From positions 1-53,669 of the forward strand of contig JAKSRD010000013.1 of NCBI GenBank assembly GCA_024403795.1: 53,669 nucleotides of DNA. The letters run 5' to 3'. The position numbers were made by a program, and so were the translations under genes. This DNA is from Saccharofermentans sp. (GTDB lineage: Bacteria; Bacillota; Clostridia; Saccharofermentanales; Saccharofermentanaceae). Shown piece after piece: positions 41,998 to 50,843 of this stretch. The notes beneath the pieces were generated by a model. The model saw nothing but the letters and a program-made list of their open reading frames with translations. It was not told where the DNA came from and did no database searches. The stretch's first letter is position 1, and every line of letters begins with the position of its first letter.

Positions 41998-43202
41998 AGA
42001 TCCCCACATTCATTAGTTACAGTTTTTGTTTTAAGTACTCTAAGTGCGACAAAAGCGATCGCCAGGCCGAGAGATGTTACGGCAAGGCAGAGAATGAGCA
42101 TAAAATGAGGTCCCCTTACATCCAGAAGACGTCCGCAGATGAGATTTGAGAATACACCGCCCAGTGTGATCGAACAGTTGATGTATGCCTGTCCTTTTAC
42201 CTGATCGAGTCGTGCCATGGTGCGGTTAACAAAGTAAGCAGATACGGGGATGAATACCGCATAAGCGAACATCTGCATGGCCTGACTGAGATATACGATG
42301 ACCATATTCGGTGCGATGAGCATGAGAAGAGTCTTTACGAGGAAGGCGGCTCCGGAGATAAGCAGGAGATTCTGACAGGAGATCTTCTTCATTACCTTGT
42401 CGATCAGAGCCATAGTCGGAAGCTCAAGGAGAGCAGCGATAAAGACCGCAGTTCCCATTGAGGCTTCAGTGCCACCGAGAGGTTCGATTATCTGGAACAT
42501 AAAGTCATTGATCGCATTGTGTGCAAAGAAGAAACAGACTGCGCCGAGAACGAACAGCATAAAGCCGGGATATGTCTTGATAAAGCTGAACGGATTATTG
42601 TGTGCGACCTCTTTGTCGGATGCTTCAACCGGCTTGGCAACGGGCTTTTTGAAGAAGAAAAGAACAACAAGCGCGATCGACAGGAAGATGATATCGAGGA
42701 TCATGAGGATGCTGACGCCGAACCTGCCGATGGCTCTGCCGCTGAAGAACGATACTACAGCAAAACCTGCGGAGCCGAGACCGCGGGCAAGACCGTAGTA
42801 GATGTGGCATCCGGCTGCTTCGTACTCGAAATACATAGCCGTCAGGATCGGCTGGTATACCATCTGTACCGTGTATATCAGCGCGAAAATAATAAATATG
42901 GCAACGATCCCGTTCCTGATCAGGAGCAGGAGGACGGATCCTGCAAGGAGTATTGCGGTCGAAGCCATTGAAACGTTACGGTTGGTAAGTTTTCCCTGTT
43001 TGTCGATGAGTCCGGCTGCTATGGGCTGGAAAACGACGGAGAGGATATTTGCAAGCGCCAATGTGATCCCGATCAGCGTGTTGGAGAAACCCTTTTCGAG
43101 CAGGAAAACGGATGCATAAGCATGAATTCCGCTGTACACGGCGAAATATGTCGCATTGATTATTATGTATCTTAATGTCCAGTATTTTCTGTTATCAGGC
43201 AT
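41994..43202 (-). CDS. MFS transporter (LacY / nucleoside-H+ symporter-like)
   Basis: ~402 residues with 12 hydrophobic segments. N-terminal RYIIINATYFAVYSGIHAYASVFLLEKGFSNTLIGI, the loop-2 region GLIDKQGKLTNRNV, and a central loop (KKPVAKPVEASDKEVAHNN). The layout fits the MFS_1_like group (3-phenylpropionate / LacY-type symporters). The start is ATG at 43202; a GTG four codons earlier is possible. A minus-strand TCGTCA-17-TATAAT promoter lies at 43233-43261. First gene of a two-gene unit with the lipase, hinting at uptake or efflux of an ester-related compound. Confidence 0.88.
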   Translation of the reverse strand: MPDNRKYWTLRYIIINATYFAVYSGIHAYASVFLLEKGFSNTLIGITLALANILSVVFQPIAAGLIDKQGKLTNRNVSMASTAILLAGSVLLLLIRNGIVAIFIIFALIYTVQMVYQPILTAMYFEYEAAGCHIYYGLARGLGSAGFAVVSFFSGRAIGRFGVSILMILDIIFLSIALVVLFFFKKPVAKPVEASDKEVAHNNPFSFIKTYPGFMLFVLGAVCFFFAHNAINDFMFQIIEPLGGTEASMGTAVFIAALLELPTMALIDKVMKKISCQNLLLISGAAFLVKTLLMLIAPNMVIVYLSQAMQMFAYAVFIPVSAYFVNRTMARLDQVKGQAYINCSITLGGVFSNLICGRLLDVRGPHFMLILCLAVTSLGLAIAFVALRVLKTKTVTNECGDL

Positions 43203-43232
43203 ATCAAATCTCACGTGTCTTATTGTGGCGTA

Positions 43233-43261
43233 ATTATACTATGGAACAACGGATTTGACGA
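43233..43261 (-). promoter_or_regulatory. Promoter of the MFS-lipase operon
   Basis: Minus-strand TCGTCA (43256-43261), 17 bp, TATAAT (43233-43238). Confidence 0.55.
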
Positions 43262-43315
43262 ATGGCAGCGTCTGAAGTTATGATGTTAGCGCTTTACATA
43301 TGATAGGGAAGGTGA

Positions 43316-44380
43316 ATGCCGGCCATGTTCGATCTTGATAATCTGAGAATGATAGCCTCTAATCCGCTGATCGCGATCCTTATGGCATTTGTGGGATTAA
43401 TGTGTGCGATGCTCATTATTACTCTTGTGGAGCTCTTGTTCAGCAAGATATTCGGACTTGAAGTTAAGCGGCTTCAGATAGTCGGATTCAAGTTTGAACG
43501 TGATAAGAGCGGAGAATTGAAGTATGAGGGGTACAAAGTAAGCCTTTTCAGTTCCGTACAGGCAGGCATTAACCCGAAGAAGTATGCAGAGATGGACCAG
43601 GAGAAATGTGCTTCCATTGATATGGCGTTCTCTTGGATATCCATATCTGTTGCGTTCCTGATATCTGCCGGAATCTCAGTAGTATGTGTGTTGAGTGCAC
43701 TTAAAATGGAACATATCCTGCCGGCTTCGATAGTATTCCACCTGGGTTGCTGGATCCTGATAGTTGCGATCATAATGACGGTTATGGTTATCCGAAGCCT
43801 GATCATCTTTTCATCCAAGGATTCACTCTATGCTTATTATCATCGAGCTCTCAAATTGCTCAATGACGGAGTTCCTTTCGCGACGCTGGAGCTGAAGCCC
43901 GTAAGCGAACTGGCCTTTAAAAAGGCAACCAACATGGAGAAAGCGACATACTTCGTACTCTACTTTGAATATCTTGATGCGTGCGAGATGTATGACCGGA
44001 TGCCTCAGGCCGTAAGCGAAGCAGAGAGCTTACTAAAGCCGACTACGACATCACAAAGCGAAAAGTTTGTATGCATGCTCCTAACTTACTACTATTCACG
44101 TCATTGCATTGTTCCGTCCAAGGCAAAGACTTATTACCACAGAGTCGAGGACATGTGGAAAAAGGACAATGATTCCAACACGATGATGATCAAGGGGTTC
44201 TATGAACTTAATTGCTTCGGAATGGTGGAGAATGCCGAGACCTGCGTAAGGAAAGCCCTTGAGACAATAGATACATTCCCTGCGAGTGAAGCTGAGCGAG
44301 TATATGTCAGAAAGCAGATTGCTTATCTTAACCGCGATATTGATAATCTTAAGCAATCATATGCCGGCAAATCTGTTTGA
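43316..44380 (+). CDS. Membrane protein with cytoplasmic TPR-like helical domain, unknown function
   Basis: 354 residues. TM segments at ~15-42, ~103-125 and ~133-158; between the first two lies a small beta-rich domain (LQIVGFKFERDKSGELKYEGYKVSLF). Residues ~170-345 are helical with TPR-like spacing (FAYYHRALKLLNDGVPFATLEL-like, ATYFVLYFEYLDACEMYDRMPQAVSEAESLL in pieces). No named family recognised. GGGAAGG lies close before the ATG; an alternative ATG is 9 bp downstream. Standalone gene. Confidence 0.75.
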   Translation: MPAMFDLDNLRMIASNPLIAILMAFVGLMCAMLIITLVELLFSKIFGLEVKRLQIVGFKFERDKSGELKYEGYKVSLFSSVQAGINPKKYAEMDQEKCASIDMAFSWISISVAFLISAGISVVCVLSALKMEHILPASIVFHLGCWILIVAIIMTVMVIRSLIIFSSKDSLYAYYHRALKLLNDGVPFATLELKPVSELAFKKATNMEKATYFVLYFEYLDACEMYDRMPQAVSEAESLLKPTTTSQSEKFVCMLLTYYYSRHCIVPSKAKTYYHRVEDMWKKDNDSNTMMIKGFYELNCFGMVENAETCVRKALETIDTFPASEAERVYVRKQIAYLNRDIDNLKQSYAGKSV

Positions 44381-44406
44381 CATTTTACTGTTGTCTCGGA
44401 AAACAC

Positions 44407-44435
44407 TTGAAAACTTGTTTTTGCCCCCATATTAT
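44407..44435 (+). promoter_or_regulatory. Promoter of the Na/Pi cotransporter gene
   Basis: TTGAAA (44407-44412), 17 bp, TATTAT (44430-44435), about 49 bp before the start codon. Confidence 0.65.
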
Positions 44436-44483
44436 AGTTGTGCTTAAAATGTTTCGTTATGAGCCGATTGGAGGCATGTTCGG

Positions 44484-46199
44484 ATGAATGATATTTTGCC
44501 GTCGTTGTTGGGCTTATGTTCCGGTATGGCACTGTTTTTGTACAGCATCAAGATTACTAGCGGCAGTTTGCAGGCGATTGCCGGAGATAAGTTAAAGAAT
44601 ATCCTTGCTAAGCTTACAGGCAACAGGATCCTCGGTGTAGCCGTCGGCGCCGGAATTACCATATTGGTACAGTCATCGACCGCCACGTCGGTAATGGCAG
44701 TCGGCTTCGTTAATGCCGGCCTCATGAATCTGTATCAGGCACTGTGGGTAATCATGGGTGCGAATATCGGTACATGCTTTACCACTCAGATCATCGCCTT
44801 TGATGTAGGCGCGGTAGCTCCCGTTGTTGCTTTTGTGGGAACTTTTTTCTGTATCCTTACCAAGAATAAGAAGTTCAGAAGTCTTGGAGAAGCCGTAGCC
44901 GGCCTCGGCTTTATATTTATTGCGATGTCTCTCATGAAAGATTCAATGGCTCCGCTGAGTGAGCTGGATGAAGTAAAAGAGATATTTGCCGCGATCAATA
45001 ATCCCTTTGTTGACATTATTGTCGGTATCATATTTGTTAATGTCATTCAGAGCTCTGCTGCCGGCGTCGGTGTGTTGATGGCGATGGCTGCTTCGGGTTC
45101 TCAATTGATCACTCTCGAGCAGGCAATGTTTATCATCTTCGGTCTGAATATCGGTACATGCGTCACTGCCGTCCTCTCTTCGATCGGAGGTTCACGCAAT
45201 GCGACGAGAGCAGGTATGCTCCACCTTTTATTTAATGTTCTCGGAACGTGCATATTCTCTCTCGCCTCTCTCATTTTGCCTGTAGCGGAGTGGATCGAGC
45301 AACTGTCACCTAATGATGTCGCGAGACAGTATGCAAATGTCGCGCTCATCTTCAATGTTGTATCAACGGTAGTCCTTCTTCCGTTCGGAAAGCTCATAGT
45401 AAAGCTCGTGAAGTTTCTTGTTCCTGACAAGAACGGTGACGAAGCCGGCGTTCAAAGCCTTAAGTATCTTAATCCGCGCATGATAAGCGAGGATAATCAG
45501 GTCGGTACCGAAGTCCTTATCGGTGCTCTCTGTAACGAGATCAGCAGAATGCTCGTGATGGCCGGAAGAAATGTTCAGATGAGTATTGAAGCAGTCCTTG
45601 ATAACAGCGAGAAAGCTCAGGAGACGATCAACGAGACGGAAGAATATGTGGATTATCTCAATAAGGAGATCTCATATTACATCTCTCATGCCATGGTCTA
45701 TGAACTCTCGGAGAAGGAAGCCGAAGCCATGAGTGCACTGTTCAAGATCACCGGAAACATCGAACGAATGGGTGACCATGCCACGAACATTGCCGGATAT
45801 GCCAATCTCCTTGAGAGTAAAGGCTTAAAGCTTTCTGAGAAAGCAAGAGATGAAGTTGATCAGATGGTAAAGACTACAACTGATGCGTATAACGTTCTGT
45901 TCGGCAGTAAGCCCGGTTCAGTTCATATCAGAATGGCGCAAATGGAACAGAAGATCGATGATATGACAGAAGACTACAGAGAGCACCAGCTTGAGCGTCT
46001 CAAGTCCGGTGCTTGTTCCGGAGATGCCTGCGTAGTATATTCCGAGATGCTTACAGACTTTGAACGTCTCGGCGACCACATGCTTAATATTGCTGAGGCA
46101 GTAGCTGAGTCGGATCTCATTCATCTTGTAAGTCCGGAAGTAGCTGCAGCTCCTTCTGATACGGAGCACAAAAAGAAAGCAGCAGTGGCAGAAGTATGA
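44484..46199 (+). CDS. Na+/phosphate cotransporter family protein with PhoU domain
   Basis: 571 residues. Two inverted transport repeats each carry the QSS motif: ILVQSSTATSVMAVGFV with Gln63, and NVIQSSAAGVGVLMAMA. Both are followed by GANIGTC/GLNIGTC. Residues ~355-560 are a cytoplasmic PhoU-like helical domain (LVMAGRNVQMSIEAVLDN, GNIERMGDHATNIA, FERLGDHMLNIAEAV). Family members import phosphate with sodium, the PhoU part sensing or regulating. GGAGG precedes the ATG by 9 nt. Overlaps trmL by 4 bp. Confidence 0.94.
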   Translation: MNDILPSLLGLCSGMALFLYSIKITSGSLQAIAGDKLKNILAKLTGNRILGVAVGAGITILVQSSTATSVMAVGFVNAGLMNLYQALWVIMGANIGTCFTTQIIAFDVGAVAPVVAFVGTFFCILTKNKKFRSLGEAVAGLGFIFIAMSLMKDSMAPLSELDEVKEIFAAINNPFVDIIVGIIFVNVIQSSAAGVGVLMAMAASGSQLITLEQAMFIIFGLNIGTCVTAVLSSIGGSRNATRAGMLHLLFNVLGTCIFSLASLILPVAEWIEQLSPNDVARQYANVALIFNVVSTVVLLPFGKLIVKLVKFLVPDKNGDEAGVQSLKYLNPRMISEDNQVGTEVLIGALCNEISRMLVMAGRNVQMSIEAVLDNSEKAQETINETEEYVDYLNKEISYYISHAMVYELSEKEAEAMSALFKITGNIERMGDHATNIAGYANLLESKGLKLSEKARDEVDQMVKTTTDAYNVLFGSKPGSVHIRMAQMEQKIDDMTEDYREHQLERLKSGACSGDACVVYSEMLTDFERLGDHMLNIAEAVAESDLIHLVSPEVAAAPSDTEHKKKAAVAEV

Positions 46200-46768
46200 G
46201 CGAATCGGCAAAGAATATAGTAAACATAGTTTTGTTCGAACCCGAGATCCCTCAGAATACAGGTAACATTATGCGTACCTGTGTTGCATGCGGCGCGACA
46301 CTCCATATCATCGGTCCCGTAGGATTTGATATCGATAATCCTGAATTCAGAAGAGCCTCGACAAACCACATTACGTGGGCGGAGTATACGCTATATAAAT
46401 CATGGCAGGATTTTGCGGAGAAGAATGACGGCGAGTATTTCTTCATGACGCGTTACGGTAAAGTACCGCCTTCGGATATTGATTTTCGAGCTGCTTCAGA
46501 GAAAGCAAATATCTATCTGATATTCGGCAAGGAGAGCACGGGAATTCCGGGAGAGATACTCAGAGCAAATCTGGACAGATGTTTCAGGATCCCGATGAAT
46601 CCCGACTGCAGGTGCCTTAATGTCTCAAACGCATGCGCCATTGCAGTCTATGAAGTCTTGAGGCAGCTGGGTTATCCCGGATTGTCCTTTACCGAAGCTC
46701 AGAAAGGCGAGGATTTCCTTGAGGAGAATTACTCGTACGACGAGACGCTCCGCAGGAAAAAGAAGTAA
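46196..46768 (+). CDS. trmL: tRNA (cytidine(34)-2'-O)-methyltransferase
   Basis: 190-residue SPOUT methyltransferase modifying the wobble ribose of tRNA-Leu isoacceptors. Seen: NIVLFEPEIPQNTGNIMRTC, LIFGKESTGIPGEIL, and the trefoil-knot SAM site IPMNPDCRCLNVSNACAIAVYE. Slightly longer than the ~155-residue TrmL because of a C-terminal basic tail ending LRRKKK. ATGA overlap with the phosphate transporter gene gives coupling. Confidence 0.94.
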   Translation: MSESAKNIVNIVLFEPEIPQNTGNIMRTCVACGATLHIIGPVGFDIDNPEFRRASTNHITWAEYTLYKSWQDFAEKNDGEYFFMTRYGKVPPSDIDFRAASEKANIYLIFGKESTGIPGEILRANLDRCFRIPMNPDCRCLNVSNACAIAVYEVLRQLGYPGLSFTEAQKGEDFLEENYSYDETLRRKKK

Positions 46769-46914
46769 AGCGCCGGGCGGGTGTGTTGATCGAAGCAGTG
46801 CGGACCGCAAGTGTTGACGGCGTTGGTGAAGCGAGCATATGCGGGCGTGATCCGGCATTCTCGTCTGCAAGTGATTTTCTCGACAATTTGGAAATTCCGC
46901 ATTTACCCGGAAAA

Positions 46915-46943
46915 CAAAAAGAGCTGCCTCTTTGAGACAGCTC
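46915..46943 (-). terminator. Terminator of the zinc-ribbon DUF4190-like gene
   Basis: AGAGCTGCCTC (46920-46930) pairs with GAGACAGCTCT (46933-46943, one G-U). The minus-strand tail is TTTTTG. The stem resembles the terminator at 16-53. Confidence 0.85.
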
Positions 46944-46969
46944 TTCGATAAACTGTGAATAAGTGCGGA

Positions 46970-47743
46970 TCAGAATTCCACTACGACTCCGTCGATGTGG
47001 AGAACACCGCTGACGTAGCCATCTTCAGTGTTCACAAAATCCCCGTTGATATAGTAGTAATCTTCGTCACCCGATCCGGTGCTGTAGATCTCTTCTTCCA
47101 AAGCTTCGTTCCAAGCTTCTTCGATATCATCGCCGTATTCATAGACAAAAGCAGATACGGAATACGTGATCGTGCCGCCGATAAGCAATCCGAGGATCGC
47201 AAGTATAAGACCGGCAACAGCACGGCCTTTGCCGCCGGCTCTTTTCTTTGCCAGACCGCATATGGAGAAGATCAGAGCCAATAATGCCAGGAAAGCGCCC
47301 AGGTAAGGAAGCCAGGAAAGGATAAAGCCGAAGATACCCAAGATCAGACCTGCGGTAGCCAGGCCGTTCGGACGCAAAGCAGGGACTTGACGTGTTACCT
47401 GCCTCTGAGCGATGGGCTGAACGTTATATACGGATTGCGCAACAGGCTGAGCATAAACAGGCTGTTGATAGATCGGCTGCTGATATGCAGGTTGATATGA
47501 AGGCTGCTGATACACGGACTGTGCAACAGGTTGAGCAACAGGCGGCATATATGGTGCTGCTGTCGGAGCAGGCGCTGCGGATGAGACAGGTGCCGGTGCG
47601 GGAGCGGGAGCTGCTACGGGAGCTGCCGCAGGTGCCGGTGCAGGTTGTTGAGCCTGAGATGCAACCTTGGGCGCTGCCGCTCCGCAATTGGAACAGAATG
47701 ATTGTCCGTTAGGAATAAATGAGCCACATGATTCGCAAAACAT
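46970..47743 (-). CDS. Zinc-ribbon, Pro/Ala and Tyr-Gln-Pro linker, DUF4190-like membrane protein
   Basis: 257 residues. N-terminal ribbon Cys3/Cys6 and Cys17/Cys20 (FCESCGS...FCSNCGA). A Pro/Ala linker is followed by YQQPxYQPAYQQP-type repeats to ~110. A two-TM DUF4190-like unit spans ~125-195 (ATAGLILGIFGFILSWLPYLG, RAVAGLILAILGLLIGGTI), and an acidic, Tyr-rich C-terminus follows. Its architecture parallels the 34397 protein. Function unknown; strong RBS AGGAGGGG. Confidence 0.85.
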   Translation of the reverse strand: MFCESCGSFIPNGQSFCSNCGAAAPKVASQAQQPAPAPAAAPVAAPAPAPAPVSSAAPAPTAAPYMPPVAQPVAQSVYQQPSYQPAYQQPIYQQPVYAQPVAQSVYNVQPIAQRQVTRQVPALRPNGLATAGLILGIFGFILSWLPYLGAFLALLALIFSICGLAKKRAGGKGRAVAGLILAILGLLIGGTITYSVSAFVYEYGDDIEEAWNEALEEEIYSTGSGDEDYYYINGDFVNTEDGYVSGVLHIDGVVVEF

Positions 47744-47876
47744 AATCTTCCCCTCCTGTGAATATGCTTCAGCGGTGATTTTATCACAATATGATCTGTG
47801 CTTCTATCGGATACAGAACTCCTCGGTTCAGTCAGAAAGAAACGCCGTCAGTGATACGTGCCGTATTTCTTTTTGC

Positions 47877-48626
47877 TTAGAGAACCTTCTTTAAGAATGA
47901 TTTGAGTCTCTCATTCTGAGGGTTCACAAAGATCTGTTCCGGCGTATTCTCTTCTATGATCTTGCCGCCGTCCATGAATATTACACGGGTTCCGACCTCT
48001 CTGGCGAATCCCATCTCGTGAGTTACGCAGACCATGGTCATTCCGGCTTTTGCGAGATTCTTCATAACCTCAAGGACTTCACCGACCATCTCAGGATCCA
48101 ATGCGCTTGTAGGCTCATCGAAAAGCATGACCTCAGGATCCATTGCGAGTGCTCTGACGATTGCAATTCTCTGCTTCTGACCGCCTGAGAGCTGTGAAGG
48201 GTACGAGGATGCACGATCTTCAAGTCCGACTCTTGCGAGCAGCTCGAGAGCTTTCTTCTCGGCAACTTCCTTAGGCAATCCGTGAAGCTTCATGGGAGCC
48301 AATGTCATGTTGCGAAGGATCGTAAGGTGAGGGAAGAGGTTAAAGTGCTGGAAAACCATTCCCATGTTCTGTCTCAGCAGATTGATGTCGGTTGAAGGAG
48401 CGGTGATGTCCTGTCCTTCAAATGTGATGGAGCCTGCTGTCGGGCGCTCAAGAAGATTGAGCGATCTGAGGAAAGTGGATTTGCCGGAGCCGGAAGGTCC
48501 GATGATGACAACTACCTCACCCTTCTTTATGTCTGTCGTAACGCCGTCCAATGCCTTGATGACGCCGTTGTTGTAGTGTTTCTTAAGGTCTCTGACGGAG
48601 ATGATTACATTATTATCAGCGTTCAC
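47877..48626 (-). CDS. Polar amino acid ABC transporter ATP-binding protein
   Basis: 249 residues of the GlnQ/ArtP type. Walker [10 protein letters not shown] at 43-51, Q-loop [14 protein letters not shown], signature LSGGQKQR, Walker [16 protein letters not shown]-loop CVTHEMGF. Energises the permease encoded immediately upstream. Start is GTG at 48626, overlapping the permease stop by 11 bp, with AAAGGAG 11 nt away. Substrate is probably a polar amino acid (family inference). Confidence 0.95.
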   Translation of the reverse strand: MNADNNVIISVRDLKKHYNNGVIKALDGVTTDIKKGEVVVIIGPSGSGKSTFLRSLNLLERPTAGSITFEGQDITAPSTDINLLRQNMGMVFQHFNLFPHLTILRNMTLAPMKLHGLPKEVAEKKALELLARVGLEDRASSYPSQLSGGQKQRIAIVRALAMDPEVMLFDEPTSALDPEMVGEVLEVMKNLAKAGMTMVCVTHEMGFAREVGTRVIFMDGGKIIEENTPEQIFVNPQNERLKSFLKKVL

Positions 48627-49716
48627 TGTTCTTTAATCTCCTTTCAAGCATCGATACGAGTTTGCTGAAGAACAATACGATCACGAGATAGATCAAAGCG
48701 ACTGCAATGAGCGGCATGAACGCAGAGTAGGTTCTCGATCTGATGATGTCTCCGCCTTTTGTAAGCTCCTGGAGTCCGATATAACCGGATACCGATGTCT
48801 CCTTGATAAGTACAATGAACTCGTTTGCGAGGGCGGGAAGAACCGTCTTAAAAGCTTGAGGAATGATTATGAAGACCATTGTCCTGACATAGCCGAATCC
48901 CAAAGAACGGCCTGCTTCGAACTGTCCCTTGTCGACGCTCACGATTCCGCTTCGGATGATCTCGGCAACATAAGCGCCTGAATTGAAGCCAAATGCGAGA
49001 ATGGCAACGATGACCTTGTTATTGGAAGATATGAAGATAACGAAATAGCTGATCATGAGCTGAACTACGATAGGTGTTCCTCTGATGACCGTGAGGTATA
49101 TTCCGGTTAATCCGTTAAGTATCTTGAAGAAGAACTTTCCGAAGCCGTTCTTCAATTCATCTTTGAGAGTGTCATAAGAAGATCTGATCAGTGCTGCAAT
49201 AACTCCGAGAACGATTCCGAGAAGTGCCGCGAAAATCGTGACCTCAAATGTCGTAAGCAAGCCCTTGGTGATGTACAGGTAGCGCTTCTCTGCTATGAAG
49301 TTGTTCTCAAAGTCTGAAGGAATTCCCTGTGCCCACTTTACAAGCTTGGCATAAGTAGAATTGGCCCATGCCGGAATGTCACCGACGGACAGGCGGAGGA
49401 TCACGAAGGCTGAACCGACAATAGAAAGCGGAAGCCCTATGGCAGCGAGTATCTTGCCTGCCTTGGCACGGCTGTTGCTCTTTACGATATCGTCATTAGA
49501 ATTGGAGATGTTAATTGCGATAACGGCAAGAATGATCCCTACGACCGGAACAAAGGAAGTAAGAATTGAGAGAATGCCGAGGATAAGTATCAGATTGGCT
49601 TTCTTAGCCGGACCGGCGGTCTTGATCGCGGGAAGGGAAGCCTTGCAGTTGGGACAAGTATTCTCTTCGCCCATGATCTTCGCACCGCATTGTTTGCAGA
49701 ATCGTGACTTAATCAT
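48616..49716 (-). CDS. Amino acid ABC transporter permease with N-terminal zinc-ribbon/DUF4190-like domain
   Basis: 366 residues. Ribbon Cys7/Cys10 and Cys21/Cys24 (FCKQCGA...TCPNCKA), then two TM segments with the DUF4190-like pattern (~38-67, ~88-110). A HisM/GlnP-type permease (~150-358) follows with [19 protein letters not shown], the [11 protein letters not shown] motif and the EAA loop [14 protein letters not shown]...PQAFK. Ordinary HisM permeases are ~220 residues; the ~140-residue extension is unusual. AAAGG precedes the ATG, and one continuous frame joins both parts. Works with the ATPase downstream and the binding protein upstream. Confidence 0.93.
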   Translation of the reverse strand: MIKSRFCKQCGAKIMGEENTCPNCKASLPAIKTAGPAKKANLILILGILSILTSFVPVVGIILAVIAINISNSNDDIVKSNSRAKAGKILAAIGLPLSIVGSAFVILRLSVGDIPAWANSTYAKLVKWAQGIPSDFENNFIAEKRYLYITKGLLTTFEVTIFAALLGIVLGVIAALIRSSYDTLKDELKNGFGKFFFKILNGLTGIYLTVIRGTPIVVQLMISYFVIFISSNNKVIVAILAFGFNSGAYVAEIIRSGIVSVDKGQFEAGRSLGFGYVRTMVFIIIPQAFKTVLPALANEFIVLIKETSVSGYIGLQELTKGGDIIRSRTYSAFMPLIAVALIYLVIVLFFSKLVSMLERRLKNSER

Positions 49717-49770
49717 AGGGATACCTTTTATTTCTTTTGTTGTTCGTGAACAGTATCTCTAATTGTAAAT

Positions 49771-49807
49771 AATAAAAGAGCGGAAATAAAGACTATTTCC
49801 GCTCTTA
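49771..49807 (-). terminator. Intercistronic terminator between binding protein and permease genes
   Basis: AAGAGCGGAAATA (49777-49789) pairs perfectly with TATTTCCGCTCTT (49795-49807). The minus-strand tail is TTATTATT. It would make binding protein mRNA more abundant than transporter mRNA. Confidence 0.88.
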
Positions 49808-49841
49808 ATTCATGATTTGCCAATCAATTTTGCTTGATAAA

Positions 49842-50696
49842 TCAACCCTCAGCAGGGATGTACTTGTTGATGATGGCAGGAATCGTGCCGTCATCTGTGA
49901 GCTCCTTGAGTGCAGCGTCGATCGCATCCTTAAGAGCTGTGTTTTCCTTGTTGATAGCCATAGCGTAATCTTCAACCGCATAAGGAGTATCAAGGATCGT
50001 AAGACCTGTGTTGGCAGCAACGAAAGCCTTAGCAGGTTCGTTGTCGATAACTACTGCATCGATCTTTCCGGAAGTAAGAGCGATAACTGCATCGTTACCC
50101 TTTGCAAAACGCTCAACTCTGTCTTCACCTACACCGCCGTCTTCAACTGAAGAAGACATGTAGATATCACCTGTTGTGCCGGACTGAACGCCGACTCTGT
50201 AGTTGCCGTTAAGAAGTGTATCGATGTCTTTGATCTCTGAACCTTCAGGAATGATGATGGACTGGATGCCTGTTGCATAAGTAGATGAGAAGTTAACTGA
50301 CTTGAGTCTTGACTCTGTAACTGTCATGCCTGCGCAACCGATATCGTACTTGCCGCCCTGAACGCCGGCGATGATGGAATCGAATTCAACGTCCTCGATA
50401 ACGAGTTCAAGTCCGAGCTTCTCTGCAACTGCTGCTGCGATCTCAGCATCGATGCCGACAACCTTATCGCCTTCATAGAATTCATAAGGCGGGAAGAAAG
50501 CGTTTGTAGCCATGATGAGCTTGCCTTCCTCAACAGTTGTGAAGGCTGCTGTGTTTCCTGCATCACTTGCAGAAGAAAGTGCAGTGGTGTCGCCTGAAAT
50601 TGTTGTCTCTGATGCTGTTGTGCTTGAGCAAGCTGCCATTCCGAACAAGAATACAGTTGAAAGAATGCCTGCTGCAATTCTCTTTAATGTGTTCAT
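49842..50696 (-). CDS. Amino acid ABC transporter substrate-binding lipoprotein
   Basis: 284 residues of solute-binding family 3. Signal peptide with lipobox GMAAC (Cys23), a Ser/Thr-rich linker to ~50, then KLIMATNAFFPPYEFYEGDKVVGIDAEIA, the GKYDIGCAGMTVTESR hinge region, VGVQSGTTGD, and DGTIPAIINKY at the end. Lipid-anchored receptor delivering an amino acid to the permease. AGGAG lies 7 nt before the ATG. First gene of the transporter operon. Confidence 0.95.
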   Translation of the reverse strand: MNTLKRIAAGILSTVFLFGMAACSSTTASETTISGDTTALSSASDAGNTAAFTTVEEGKLIMATNAFFPPYEFYEGDKVVGIDAEIAAAVAEKLGLELVIEDVEFDSIIAGVQGGKYDIGCAGMTVTESRLKSVNFSSTYATGIQSIIIPEGSEIKDIDTLLNGNYRVGVQSGTTGDIYMSSSVEDGGVGEDRVERFAKGNDAVIALTSGKIDAVVIDNEPAKAFVAANTGLTILDTPYAVEDYAMAINKENTALKDAIDAALKELTDDGTIPAIINKYIPAEG

Positions 50697-50782
50697 AGTA
50701 AGTCTCCTCTTTTAGTAATTGAACACATATATATTACGCCCGGTCATTTTCGACGGCAAATGAACAAAACCCCGAAAAGTCA

Positions 50783-50811
50783 TTGCTCATAGGAATTATT
50801 CTATGTAAAAT
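50783..50811 (+). promoter_or_regulatory. Promoter of the saccharopine dehydrogenase-like gene
   Basis: TTGCTC (50783-50788), 17 bp, TAAAAT (50806-50811), 32 bp before the start codon. Confidence 0.55.
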
Positions 50812-50843
50812 AGCTAAAGAGACAAAGAAAGGTCGCGAGTGTA

